From assembly GCF_001043915.1 (NCBI RefSeq), contig NZ_LABX01000051.1, forward strand, positions 1 to 62,197: a stretch of 62,197 nt of DNA, in the 5' to 3' direction. The stretch comes from Methylobacterium aquaticum (lineage in GTDB: Bacteria > Pseudomonadota > Alphaproteobacteria > Rhizobiales > Beijerinckiaceae). The notes beneath the pieces were generated by a model. That model saw only the letters and a program-made list of their open reading frames with translations. It did not search any database and was not told the DNA's origin. Both the position numbers and the translations under genes were made by a program. Each line of letters opens with the position of its first letter. Within the stretch, counting starts at the first letter, position 1. Of this stretch, positions 50,014-58,926 are shown one piece after another.

Positions 50014-52407
50014 ATGCTGAAGCCCAAGCCGAGCCTCAGCCTCCTTGCCGACCTTCTCGATGGTCTCGACATCGGCCTCTGCGTGTTCGACGCCGACGAT
50101 CGGACCCTCGCCTGGAACCAGACCTTTCTCTATATGTTTCCCGAGCATGACGGATTCGTCCATGTCGGCGAGCATTACAGGGAGAACCTGCGGCGGTTCT
50201 ATCGAACCCGCCTGACTTCCGATGAGTTCCGTTACGTCGAGGAATACATCGCGAGCGGGATCGCCCGCCACCAGGCCCAGACCCGGCCGTTCGAGTTCGA
50301 GCATCGCGGCACCTGGCTTCAGGTCTCGACCCAGACCATCCCGGGCCTCGGCCGGCTGCGGCTGTGGCGTCAGATCACCCGGAAGGTCGGGTCGTCTGCC
50401 CAGGCCGCGCCGGCGGAGCCCGGCCACGGAGCGCCGGACGGCATCGCGGCGGCGAATGCCGACGGGCGCATCGTCTCGGCCAACTGGCAGTTCGGCCAGC
50501 TCTACGGCCTGTCCTCCGGCGAGGTCGCGGGCCTGACTCTCGAAGCCGTGGTCACCCGGGCCTGGCAGGAATCCGGCGAGGCCGCGCCGGACCAGCTCCT
50601 GCCGCGCTTGCGCGAATCCCAGCGTTTCACGGGAGCGCCGTTCGAGGTGCCGCTGCCGGGCGAGCGCTGGATCCGGGTGATCGAGCGGGTGCGCGAGAGC
50701 GGGGCGCGCACCGGGTTCCACTTCGACATCAGCGCACTCAAGCGCGAGCAGGCGGCGCTCCGCGCCGCCGGCGCGGAGGCGCTGCGCAGCGCGAGCCATT
50801 TCCGCGGCATCATCGAGCATGCGCCGGGCGGCATGCTGGTGGTCGATGCCGAGGGCCGGCTGGTCGAGGCGAACCGCGCCTTCCGGTCCGTCCTCCCGGA
50901 CGAGGCGGATCCCGTCGGGCGGCCGCTCGCCGCCCTCGTCCTGCCCGAGGATGCCGACGTGCTGGCGGAGGTTCTGATGCTGGCTCTGTCGGCGGGGGAT
51001 CGCGGGCCGGCGGTGCGCGAGATGCGCTTTGCCCGCCGGGATGGCAGCCCGATGTGGGCCCGGATCTCGGCGACCTGCCTGCATCTGCCGCCGGATCCGG
51101 TCCTGACCCTGCTCCAGGTCGAGGACATCACCGCCCGGCGCGAGGCCGAGCGGCGCATCGCCCACATGGCGCGCCACGACGCCCTCACCGACCTGCCGAA
51201 CCGCACCCTGTTCCGCGAGCGGCTCGACGCCCTGCTCGGGTCCGGTGCCGGCGCGATCCTGTGGCTCGACCTCGACCGGTTCAAGGTGGTCAACGACACC
51301 CTCGGCCATGCCGCCGGTGACAGCCTGCTCTGCGAGGTCGCCCGGCGCATGCAGGCGGTCCTCCGCCCCGACGACATCATCGCGCGGCTCGGCGGCGACG
51401 AGTTCGCGGTTCTCCTCGACGATGGCGATCCGCTGGCGGCGTCGCGGGCCGCCAGCCGCCTGATCGAGGCGGTGCAGGCGCCGGTCACCGTCGCGGGCCG
51501 CCCGATGCATGTCGGCGTCAGCATCGGCGTCGTGCTCGCGCCCTCCGACGGCCACGATGCCGACACCCTGATGGCCCGGGCCGACCGGGCGCTCTACAGC
51601 GCCAAGGCCGCCGGCCGCAGCACCTTCCGGCTCTACGACCCGGCCATGGATGCGGCGATGGCCGAGCAGCACGGCCTCGAACTCGACCTGCGCCTCGGCC
51701 TGGAGCGCGGCGAGTTCGAGCTGCATTACCAGCCGATCGTCACGGCGGCGGAGCGGCGGGTCGTCTGCCACGAGGCGCTGGTGCGCTGGCGCCACCCGAC
51801 CCGCGGCCTGGTGCCCCCGGCGGCCTTCATCCCGCTCGCCGAGGAGACCGGCCTGATCGACCGCCTCGGCACCTGGATCCTGCGTCAAGCCTGCCGCGAC
51901 GCGGCCGGCTGGGCCGACGGCCCCCGGGTCGCCGTCAACGTCTCGGCCGCGCAGGTGAAGCACGGGCCCCTCACCGCCGCCATCCAGTCCGCCTTGCGCG
52001 AAGCCGGCCTGGCCGCGGACCGGCTCGAGATCGAGATCACCGAGAGCCTGCTGATCGACGGCGAGGCCGCCGACCTGCTCCCGGCCCTGCGCCACCTCGG
52101 GGTGCGGATCGCCCTCGACGATTTCGGCACCGGCTACTCGTCCCTGAGCTACCTGCGCCGCTTCCCCTTCGACACGATCAAGATCGACCGCTCCTTCATC
52201 GCCGACATCGCCGATCCCGATACGGCGGCGATCGTGCGCGCGGTGGTGGGCATCGCGGCCCAGCTCGGTGCCACCGTCACCGCCGAGGGCATCGAGACCG
52301 AGGACCAGTTCGCGGCGGTCCGGCAGGAGGGCTGCACCGAGGTCCAGGGCTACCTGTTCGGCCGGCCGGTGCCGCTGGACGGGATGCAGGCGGCGGGCGT
52401 GGGGTGA
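50014..52407 (+). CDS. PAS-GGDEF-EAL cyclic-di-GMP protein
   Basis: A 797-residue soluble protein. PAS-type domains span about 8-120, 140-240 and 262-375 (DITARREAERRIAHMARHDALTDLPNRTLF links to GGDEF). GGDEF at 460-464 with inhibitory I-site R451-x-x-D454, so the cyclase may be active and product-inhibited. EAL at 587-589 (CHEALVRWRHP), with EITESLL and DDFGTGYSSLSYL, so the phosphodiesterase also appears intact. No membrane segments. Regulates motility, adhesion or exopolysaccharide depending on PAS signal; divergent from the binding protein gene. Confidence 0.94.
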   Translation: MLKPKPSLSLLADLLDGLDIGLCVFDADDRTLAWNQTFLYMFPEHDGFVHVGEHYRENLRRFYRTRLTSDEFRYVEEYIASGIARHQAQTRPFEFEHRGTWLQVSTQTIPGLGRLRLWRQITRKVGSSAQAAPAEPGHGAPDGIAAANADGRIVSANWQFGQLYGLSSGEVAGLTLEAVVTRAWQESGEAAPDQLLPRLRESQRFTGAPFEVPLPGERWIRVIERVRESGARTGFHFDISALKREQAALRAAGAEALRSASHFRGIIEHAPGGMLVVDAEGRLVEANRAFRSVLPDEADPVGRPLAALVLPEDADVLAEVLMLALSAGDRGPAVREMRFARRDGSPMWARISATCLHLPPDPVLTLLQVEDITARREAERRIAHMARHDALTDLPNRTLFRERLDALLGSGAGAILWLDLDRFKVVNDTLGHAAGDSLLCEVARRMQAVLRPDDIIARLGGDEFAVLLDDGDPLAASRAASRLIEAVQAPVTVAGRPMHVGVSIGVVLAPSDGHDADTLMARADRALYSAKAAGRSTFRLYDPAMDAAMAEQHGLELDLRLGLERGEFELHYQPIVTAAERRVVCHEALVRWRHPTRGLVPPAAFIPLAEETGLIDRLGTWILRQACRDAAGWADGPRVAVNVSAAQVKHGPLTAAIQSALREAGLAADRLEIEITESLLIDGEAADLLPALRHLGVRIALDDFGTGYSSLSYLRRFPFDTIKIDRSFIADIADPDTAAIVRAVVGIAAQLGATVTAEGIETEDQFAAVRQEGCTEVQGYLFGRPVPLDGMQAAGVG

Positions 52408-52452
52408 TCGGCCCGGGGACCGGCTCGGCCCCTGAAAAGCGCGCCGACCTTT

Positions 52453-53217
52453 TCAGTCAATCGCCAGCGCCACGCTCCCCAGTCCCGGGAATTCCGCCAC
52501 CATCCGGGTCGGCGCCGTCACGAAATCCGTGCCGGTGCAGGAGCCGGTGGTGACGACCTGCCCGGCCTTGAGGCCGCCCAGCGACCGGGCGCCCTCGTTG
52601 GCGAGCCAGACCAGCAGGCGCACCGGATCGACCGCCGAGTTGCCGCCGACGCGATCGTGGAGAACCGTGCCGTCGAGGGTGAGCCGCACCGGCTGGGTCA
52701 CCGGGTCGAGATGGCGCCACTCGGTCAGCCCGGGCCCGAGCACCAGGACGCCGTGGTTCTGCTGGTCGGCGCGCTGGCTGTGGGGATCGACCGCACCGAA
52801 GACCGTGAAGCGGGTATCGGCGATCTCGATCGCCGGATGCATCGTGGCCACCGCCGCCAGCACCGCCTCGCGGTCGTAGGGCCCGGCCTGCGGGGGGAGG
52901 TCGCGGCCGAAGCGGTAGGCGATCTCGGCCTCCGCTCCGATCAGGTGGAACAGCGAGGCCGGCAAGGTGCAGATCCCTGTCTCGCTGTCGAAGATCGTAT
53001 CGGCGTGGAGCGCCGCCCGGGCCGGGGTGGCGGTGGCGCTCGGCGCTCCGACCTTCCAGCCGGCCACCGGACCGAGACGGCCGGCGACCGCGTCCTGCAC
53101 CGCGTAGGCGTCCGCCTCGCTGCCCGGCCGGGCGCCGTCGGGGAGGGCGTCGAGGCGGGTGCCCGAGCGGCGGGCGTCGAGGAGCGCCGCCGCGGCGGCG
53201 TCGATGTCGAAAGGCAT
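52453..53217 (-). CDS. 2-keto-4-pentenoate hydratase-like protein
   Basis: A 254-residue FAH-superfamily hydratase-like protein, paralogous to the one at 30280: DAYAVQDAVAGRLGPVAGWKVGAPS, GAEAEIAYRFGRDLP, MHPAIEIADTRF, RLLVWLANEGARSLGG, VVTTGSCTGTDF. The ATG at 53215-53217 lies eight bases after the GGT stop, so the two genes form one operon. The reaction in this context is unclear. Confidence 0.88.
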   Translation of the reverse strand: MPFDIDAAAAALLDARRSGTRLDALPDGARPGSEADAYAVQDAVAGRLGPVAGWKVGAPSATATPARAALHADTIFDSETGICTLPASLFHLIGAEAEIAYRFGRDLPPQAGPYDREAVLAAVATMHPAIEIADTRFTVFGAVDPHSQRADQQNHGVLVLGPGLTEWRHLDPVTQPVRLTLDGTVLHDRVGGNSAVDPVRLLVWLANEGARSLGGLKAGQVVTTGSCTGTDFVTAPTRMVAEFPGLGSVALAID

Positions 53218-53224
53218 GGTCACC

Positions 53225-54802
53225 TCAATAGCCGAGCGCGCTGCCGTCCTTGCGCGGGTCCGAGCCCGCCGCGAGGACGCCACGCTGCCGGTCGATCCAG
53301 ATGATCTGGCCGCCGCCGATCGGGCCGGAGGCCGGGATGATGCGGTGGCCGCGCGCCTGGAGCCCGGCGGCGACGCCGTCCGAAAAACCCGGCTCCATCT
53401 CGATCCCGCCGCCATAGGCGAAGCTGCGGGGGGCATCGAGCGCCTCCTGCACGTCGAGGCCACGGTCGATGATGCCGGTGAGCAACTCGACATGGCCCAT
53501 CGCCTGGTAATGCCCGCCCATCACGCCGAACGGCGCCACCGTCTCGCCGTCGCGCATCAGCATGCCCGGGATGATGGTGTGCATCGGCCGCTTCCTCGGT
53601 CCGATCGTGTTCGGGTGGCCCGGATCGATGCGGAAGGACAGGCCGCGATTGTGCAGCAGGACCCCGCTCGCCGGCGCGGTGATGCCGCTGCCGAAGCCCT
53701 GGAAGATCGAGTTGATCAGCGAGAGCGCGTTGCCGTCGCGGTCGACGATGCTGAGATACACCGTGTCCGTGTGAGTGAGCTCGGGCCAGATCACCGGCTC
53801 CTGGGCGCGGGCCATGTCGATCGCCCCGTGGGCGCTCGCCCGCCACGCCTCCGACAGCAGGTGCTCCACCGGCACCCGGTTCAGCACCGGATCGGCGAAC
53901 AGCGCGTCGCGGTGGTGATAGGCCTGCTTGCACGCCTCGGCCAAAAGGTGGACCCGGTCGAGCTCCGAGAGGGCCGCGATGTCATCATGTGACAGCACGT
54001 TGAGCATCATCAGCACCGCGAGGCCCTGGCCGCTCGGCGGGCACTCGTAGACATCGTAGCCGCGGTAGCGGGTGGTCACCGGGGTGACGATCTCGGGGGC
54101 CGCCGCGGCGAAGTCGTCGAGCGTATGCAGGCCGCCGAGAGCGCGCAGGCGCGCCACGATGTCCTCGGCCACCGGCCCCTCGTAGAAGCCGCGCGGGCCG
54201 GCTTCCGCGATGCGCCGGAGCGTGGCGGCGAGGGTCGGGTGGCGCATGATCGTGCCGACGCCGGGCGCCGTCCCGTCGATCAGGAAAGCCGCGGCCGAGG
54301 CCGGGTCACCGGCGACCCGCGCGACGCTGCGCGACCAGTCGAGGGCGACGCGGGGCTGGACCGGGTAGCCCTCCTCCGCATAGCGGATCGCCGGCTGCAA
54401 CAGCTCGCCGAGGCTGCGGGTGCCGTGATCCTCCAGGAGCTTGGCCCAGGCGGCGACCGCGCCCGGCACCGTGACGCTATGGGGCGAGGTCGGCGTCAGG
54501 GTGATGCCGCGCTCCAGGAACCAGGCATCGTGCGCCGCCGCCGGGCTGCGGCCGGAGCCGTTGAGCGCGATCGGCGCCGCCGCGCCGTTCGGCGCGTAGA
54601 GGGCGAAGCAATCGCCGCCGATGCCGGTCATCAGCGGATCGACCACGCCTTGCACCGCCACCGCGGCGATGCCCGCATCGACCGCGTTGCCGCCCGATCG
54701 CAGCACCTCGATGGCGGCGAGCGTCGAGAGCGGGTGCGACGTCGCGACGGCGGCGTTGGCGGCGTAGACGGGCGAGCGCCCGGGCCTCGAGAAATCCCTC
54801 AC
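53225..54802 (-). CDS. Gamma-glutamyltransferase family protein
   Basis: A 525-residue N-terminal nucleophile hydrolase that autoprocesses into two subunits. Signatures: HPLSTLAAIEVLRSGGNAVDAGIAA, TGIGGDCFALY, ECPPSGQGLAVLMMLNVL, and the processing site HTDTVYLSIVDRDGNALSLINSI, where the Thr before VYLS should be the nucleophile. No signal peptide is seen (starts RDFSRPGRSPVYAANAAVATS). This fits the cytoplasmic YwrD-like branch rather than periplasmic Ggt. The start codon is GTG at 54802 with AAGGA upstream. It precedes the hydratase gene, and the peptide ABC genes lie upstream. Confidence 0.9.
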   Translation of the reverse strand: MRDFSRPGRSPVYAANAAVATSHPLSTLAAIEVLRSGGNAVDAGIAAVAVQGVVDPLMTGIGGDCFALYAPNGAAAPIALNGSGRSPAAAHDAWFLERGITLTPTSPHSVTVPGAVAAWAKLLEDHGTRSLGELLQPAIRYAEEGYPVQPRVALDWSRSVARVAGDPASAAAFLIDGTAPGVGTIMRHPTLAATLRRIAEAGPRGFYEGPVAEDIVARLRALGGLHTLDDFAAAAPEIVTPVTTRYRGYDVYECPPSGQGLAVLMMLNVLSHDDIAALSELDRVHLLAEACKQAYHHRDALFADPVLNRVPVEHLLSEAWRASAHGAIDMARAQEPVIWPELTHTDTVYLSIVDRDGNALSLINSIFQGFGSGITAPASGVLLHNRGLSFRIDPGHPNTIGPRKRPMHTIIPGMLMRDGETVAPFGVMGGHYQAMGHVELLTGIIDRGLDVQEALDAPRSFAYGGGIEMEPGFSDGVAAGLQARGHRIIPASGPIGGGQIIWIDRQRGVLAAGSDPRKDGSALGY

Positions 54803-55140
54803 CGTGACGTTTCCTTGACTGGTCGATCGCCTCGATCGACGGAACTGTTGGTCTCAGCGTCGGCCCCGGACCGTCGAGACGGCCCGATCCGGTTCACCCG
54901 CTTCATCCTGCCCGCGACCTCATCCTGACGTGCTGCTGCTTGCAGCAGCCTCGAAGGAGGGCTCCCGAGAGCGCAGCGGTTTCTGGAGGCCACCGTCGCG
55001 GTCAGTCCATCTCCGATGGACCGACATCTCAGGATGAGGTCGTGGGCAGGAGGTGTGGGCACCCAGCCAGGCCGGCTCCGCTGTCGCGGCCCCGGAATGA
55101 CGGAGCGGGTATGAAATCGGGCGACGCGCCAAGCAAGCGC
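54803..55140. repeat. Structured intergenic element with 22-nt inverted arms
   Basis: 54907-54928 pairs with 55029-55050 (22 nt, one mismatch). Within it lies a perfect 8-bp hairpin GCTGCTGC-TT-GCAGCAGC (54932-54949) and the string TCGAAGGAGGGCTC. The right arm includes TCAGGATGAGGT, also found at 26000 and 47139. It separates the ABC operon (stop at 55141) from the GGT start and likely ends the transporter transcript. Confidence 0.65.
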
Positions 55141-56064
55141 TTACACATGAGCCGCCTGCGCCACCCAATGCCCGGGGGCGATTTCTTCCAGCGCCCCGGC
55201 CTCCGGGATGGCGACGGCCGGGGCCTCGCGCGTCGCCCGCAGGCGGGCCCGCTCGGCCGCCGGATCCGGCACCGGCACGGCGCCGAGCAGCGCCCGCGTG
55301 TAGGGATGGCGCGGATCCTCGTACAGGGTGTCGCTGTCGGCCAGTTCCACGATGCGGCCGCGCCGCAGGACCGCGACCCGGTGGCAAAGGTAGCGCACCA
55401 TCCTGAGGTCGTGGGAGATGAAGAGGTACGACAGGCCCAGCTCCTCCTGCAAATCCTGCAACAGGTTGACCACCTGGGCCTGGATCGACACGTCGAGGGC
55501 CGCGATCGGCTCGTCGGCGACGATGAAGCTCGGTGTCAGGGCGATCGCCCGGGCGATGCAGAGCCGCTGGCGCTGGCCGCCGGAGAACTGGTGCGGGTAG
55601 CGCCCGGCGAAGCGCGGATCGAGCCCGACCCGCTGAAACAGGCCGGCCACCGCGTCGCGCCGTTCCGCGCGCCCCATCTCCGGCTGATGCAGCCGGAACG
55701 GCTCGGCCACATAGGCCCCGGCGCTCATCCGCGGGTTGAGGGCGGCATAAGGGTCCTGGAAGATCATCTGGATGCGCCGGCGCATCCGCCGCATCTCCCG
55801 GGCCGGCAGCAGGCGGAGATCGGTGCCCTCGAACGCCACGGTCCCGGTACTCGGCGGGTTCAGCATCGTCACCGCCCGGCCGATGGTCGACTTGCCGGAG
55901 CCGGATTCACCGACGAGTCCCAGGGTCTCTCCGGGCGCGATGTCGAAGCTCACGCCTTCCACCGCCCGGAAGACCGACGCCTTGCCGCCCCACCAGTGAC
56001 GCCGCGGGTAATGCTTGCCGAGATTCCTCACCGAGAGCAGCGGCTCGGGCTTCACCGGCCTCAT
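55141..56064 (-). CDS. Peptide ABC transporter ATPase (DppF-like)
   Basis: A 307-residue ABC ATPase with Walker A GLVGESGSGKSTIGRA, Q-loop MIFQDPYAALNPRM, signature QFSGGQRQRLCIARA, Walker B SFIVADEPIAALDVS and LFISHDLRMV, plus the oligopeptide-transporter C-terminal extension (YTRALLGAVPVPDP). It couples ATP hydrolysis to uptake of peptides through the DppB/DppC pair. Its start (56062-56064) overlaps the upstream ATPase gene by four bases. Last gene of the operon. Confidence 0.93.
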   Translation of the reverse strand: MRPVKPEPLLSVRNLGKHYPRRHWWGGKASVFRAVEGVSFDIAPGETLGLVGESGSGKSTIGRAVTMLNPPSTGTVAFEGTDLRLLPAREMRRMRRRIQMIFQDPYAALNPRMSAGAYVAEPFRLHQPEMGRAERRDAVAGLFQRVGLDPRFAGRYPHQFSGGQRQRLCIARAIALTPSFIVADEPIAALDVSIQAQVVNLLQDLQEELGLSYLFISHDLRMVRYLCHRVAVLRRGRIVELADSDTLYEDPRHPYTRALLGAVPVPDPAAERARLRATREAPAVAIPEAGALEEIAPGHWVAQAAHV

Positions 56065-57083
56065 CGTCCGGCTCCCTGCGCCAGCAAGGCCGGCAGGTCG
56101 TACCAGGCTGCCGCGAGATGGCCCGGCACGCTGCCCGCCACTTGCGCGAGCGGCGGCGCCTCGATGCGGCAGCGCGGCGTGGCGAAGGGGTTGCGGGGCG
56201 CGAAGGGATCGCCCGGCGGGGAAAAGCGCATGTCGGGCGGGCTGCCCTCGATCTGGCGCAGGCGCCGACGCCCGGCCCGGCCGCGGGTGAGGTCGGGCAG
56301 GGAGCGCAGCAGGCCCAGCGTGTAGGCGTTGCGCGGATCGGAGAACACTGCCTCGACCGGCCCGCGCTCGACGATCCGCCCGGCATACATCACCTGTACC
56401 GTATCGGCGATGCCCGCGACCACGCCGAGATCGTGGGTGATCCAGATGATCGCCATCCCGATCTCGCGCTTCAAGTCCTGCACCAGGGCGATGATCTCGG
56501 CCTGCACGGTGACGTCGAGGGCGGTGGTCGCCTCGTCGGCGATCAGGAGTTTCGGGCGGCAGGCGAGCCCGATCGCGATCATCACCCGCTGGCGCTGGCC
56601 GCCGGAGAATTCGTGCGGGTAATGGTCGAGGCGCCGGGCCGCATCGGGGATCCGCACGAGGTCGAGAAGGTCGCGCGCCCGCGCCCGGGCGGAGCGGCCA
56701 TCGAGGCCGCGATGCAGCCGCAAAGGCTCGGCGATCTGCGCGCCCACCGTCATCGCCGGGTTGAGCGAACTCATCGGGTCCTGGAACACCATGCCGATCT
56801 CGGCGCCGCGCACCCGGCGCAAGTGGCGCTCCGGCAGGGCCAGCAGGTCGCGTCCCTGGAAGAGGACCTGCCCGCCCGTGATCCGTCCCGGCGGGCGCGG
56901 CACCAGCCCGAGCATGGCGAGCACGTGCACGCTCTTGCCCGACCCCGATTCGCCGACGATCCCGAGGGTCTCGCCCTCGCGCAAGCCGTAAGCGACGCCG
57001 TTGACCGCCCGGACGGTGCCGCCATCGGTGTCGAAGGCGACCGCGAGGTCGCGGACATCCAGCAGGGGAGGGGAGTCGCTCAT
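56061..57083 (-). CDS. Peptide ABC transporter ATPase (DppD-like)
   Basis: A 340-residue ABC ATPase: Walker A GIVGESGSGKSVHVLA, MVFQDPMSSLNPAMTVG, EFSGGQRQRVMIAIGLA, LLIADEATTALDVTVQ, WITHDLGVVAGIADTVQVMY. It has the long oligopeptide C-terminal segment (YTLGLLRSLPDL) but with few of the usual Cys for the Fe-S cluster; only one Cys is evident (RCRIEAPP). Works with the DppF-like partner. Overlaps the downstream gene by four and its start by four with the permease. Confidence 0.93.
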   Translation of the reverse strand: MSDSPPLLDVRDLAVAFDTDGGTVRAVNGVAYGLREGETLGIVGESGSGKSVHVLAMLGLVPRPPGRITGGQVLFQGRDLLALPERHLRRVRGAEIGMVFQDPMSSLNPAMTVGAQIAEPLRLHRGLDGRSARARARDLLDLVRIPDAARRLDHYPHEFSGGQRQRVMIAIGLACRPKLLIADEATTALDVTVQAEIIALVQDLKREIGMAIIWITHDLGVVAGIADTVQVMYAGRIVERGPVEAVFSDPRNAYTLGLLRSLPDLTRGRAGRRRLRQIEGSPPDMRFSPPGDPFAPRNPFATPRCRIEAPPLAQVAGSVPGHLAAAWYDLPALLAQGAGR

Positions 57084-57985
57084 CGCCGCTCCCGCGGATC
57101 GAGGGCGTCGCGCAACCCGTCGCCGACGAGGTTGAAGGCGAGCACGGCCAGGAAGATCGAGACCCCGGGCCAGATCGCCATCCAGGGCGCCTGGTCGAGG
57201 AAGTTCTTGGCGGTGTTGAGCATCGAGCCCCAGGACGGTTCGGGCGGCTGCTGGCCGAGCCCCAGGAAGGACAGGCTCGCCTCGGCGATGATCGCCGCCG
57301 CGATGGTGAGGGTGGCCTGGACCAGGATCGCCGGCACGATGTTGGGCAGGATGTGGCGGAGCGCGATCCGCCAGGGCGGGTTGCCGATGGCACGCGCCGC
57401 CTCGACGAACTCCTCCGCCGCCACCGCCTGCACCTGGGCGCGAGTGAGCCGCACGAAGATCGAGGTCGCCGAGAGCCCGATCGCCACCATGGCGTTGGTC
57501 AGGCTGGGGCCGAGGAAGGCCGCGAGCGCGATGGCGAGGATCAGGAAGGGAATCGCCAGCAGCGCGTCGGTGAGGCGCATGATCGCCCCGTCGACCACGC
57601 CGCCGGCATAGCCCGCCAGCATCCCGAGCGGCAGCCCCAGCGCGACCGCGAGCGCCACCGAGGTCAGGCCCGCGCCGAGGGACGCGCGGGTGCCGAAGAC
57701 GATGCGCGAGAGCACGTCGCGGCCGACTTCGTCGGTGCCGAAGAGATGGGTCGGGTCGGGCGCCGCCCGCACCGCGCCCCAATCGGTGGCGGTGGGATCG
57801 AACGGCGCGATCCACTCGGCGCCGAGCGCCAAAATCCCGAGCAGCACCACGATGACGAGGCCGGCGAGCGCCCCGCGGCGGCGGCTGAACCGGCGCCAGA
57901 ACGCGCGCAACGCCCCCGGCTCCGGCGGCAGGGCGGCGACGGGTGCGGCGACCGCCGCCGGGGTGGAGAGATCCGCCTCGCTCAT
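57080..57985 (-). CDS. Peptide ABC transporter permease (DppC-like)
   Basis: A 301-residue inner-membrane permease with about six helices: N-terminal linker (RRFSRRRGALAGLVIVVLLGILAL), the DPT...LFGTDEVGRDVLSRIVFGTR box near residue 80, and the cytoplasmic EAA loop AVAAEEFVEAARAIGNPPWRIALRHILPN. It forms the translocation pore with the DppB-like subunit; the ATG lies within the upstream gene's end (overlap of four bases). Confidence 0.93.
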   Translation of the reverse strand: MSEADLSTPAAVAAPVAALPPEPGALRAFWRRFSRRRGALAGLVIVVLLGILALGAEWIAPFDPTATDWGAVRAAPDPTHLFGTDEVGRDVLSRIVFGTRASLGAGLTSVALAVALGLPLGMLAGYAGGVVDGAIMRLTDALLAIPFLILAIALAAFLGPSLTNAMVAIGLSATSIFVRLTRAQVQAVAAEEFVEAARAIGNPPWRIALRHILPNIVPAILVQATLTIAAAIIAEASLSFLGLGQQPPEPSWGSMLNTAKNFLDQAPWMAIWPGVSIFLAVLAFNLVGDGLRDALDPRERR

Positions 57986-58926
57986 GCGCGCCTGAGCTTC
58001 GGGTTGACCAGCGCCGAGGCGAGATCGGCCGCGAGATTGAGCAGGATGTAGGTCGTGGCGGTGCAGATCACGACGCCCTGCACGGTGGCGAAGTCGCGGT
58101 TGAACACGGCATCCACCATCAGCTTGCCGAAGCCGGGCACCGAAAACACCTGCTCGGTCAGCACCGCGCCGGAGAGGAGCTGGCCGAATTCGAGGGCGCC
58201 CAGCGTGATGATCGGGATCGCCGCATTGGGCAGCGCGTGGCGCAAGACCACCCGGGCGGTCGGCACGCCCTTGGCCCGGGCGGTACGGACGTAGTCGGAG
58301 TGCAGCACGCCGAGCATCGCCGCCCGCGTGTGGCGCATCATCACCGCCGCGATGGCGTTGCCGAGGACGAAGGCCGGCATCGCCATCGAACGCAGGTTTT
58401 CGGAGAGGCTCTCGCCCGGCGGCACGTAGCCGGAGGCCGGCAGCCAGCCGAGCTGCACCGAGAACAGCAGGATCATCAGGATGCCGAGCCAGAAATTCGG
58501 CACCGACAGGCCCCAGAGCGCCACCCCGTTGGCGAGCCCGTCGATCCAGGTTCCGGGCCGGACCGCCGAGAGGATGCCCATCGGCACGCCGATCACCAGC
58601 GCCACCAGCATCGCCAGGCAGGCGAGTTCGAGGGTGACCGGCAGCTTCTCGCGGACGAGTTCGATCACCGGCTTCTGGAGCCGGATCGACTCGCCCAGAT
58701 CACCCTGCACGACCCCGGCCGCCCAATAGGCGTAGCGGACCGGCAGCGGCCGGTCGAGGTGGTACTTGGCGCGGATGAAGGCGATCACCTCCGGGTCGCG
58801 CTCCTCGCCCGAGAGTGCGGTCGCGGTGTCGCCCGGCAGCAATTGCTGCAAGGCGAAGATGATCATCGAGGCCAGCACCAGGGTCGGAACCGCCAGGGCC
58901 AGGCGCCGGGCGAGAAAACGCAGCAT
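57982..58926 (-). CDS. Peptide ABC transporter permease (DppB-like)
   Basis: A 314-residue permease: MLRFLARRLALAVPTLVLASMIIFALQQLLPGD opening, DRPLPVRYAYWAAGVVQGDLGESIR, EAA-type loop SDYVRTARAKGVPTARVVLRHALPN and ITLGALEFGQLLSGAVLTEQVFSVPGFGKL, typical of DppB/GsiC. It starts one base before the binding-protein stop (TGATG at 58924-58928), confirming coupling. Confidence 0.94.
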   Translation of the reverse strand: MLRFLARRLALAVPTLVLASMIIFALQQLLPGDTATALSGEERDPEVIAFIRAKYHLDRPLPVRYAYWAAGVVQGDLGESIRLQKPVIELVREKLPVTLELACLAMLVALVIGVPMGILSAVRPGTWIDGLANGVALWGLSVPNFWLGILMILLFSVQLGWLPASGYVPPGESLSENLRSMAMPAFVLGNAIAAVMMRHTRAAMLGVLHSDYVRTARAKGVPTARVVLRHALPNAAIPIITLGALEFGQLLSGAVLTEQVFSVPGFGKLMVDAVFNRDFATVQGVVICTATTYILLNLAADLASALVNPKLRRA

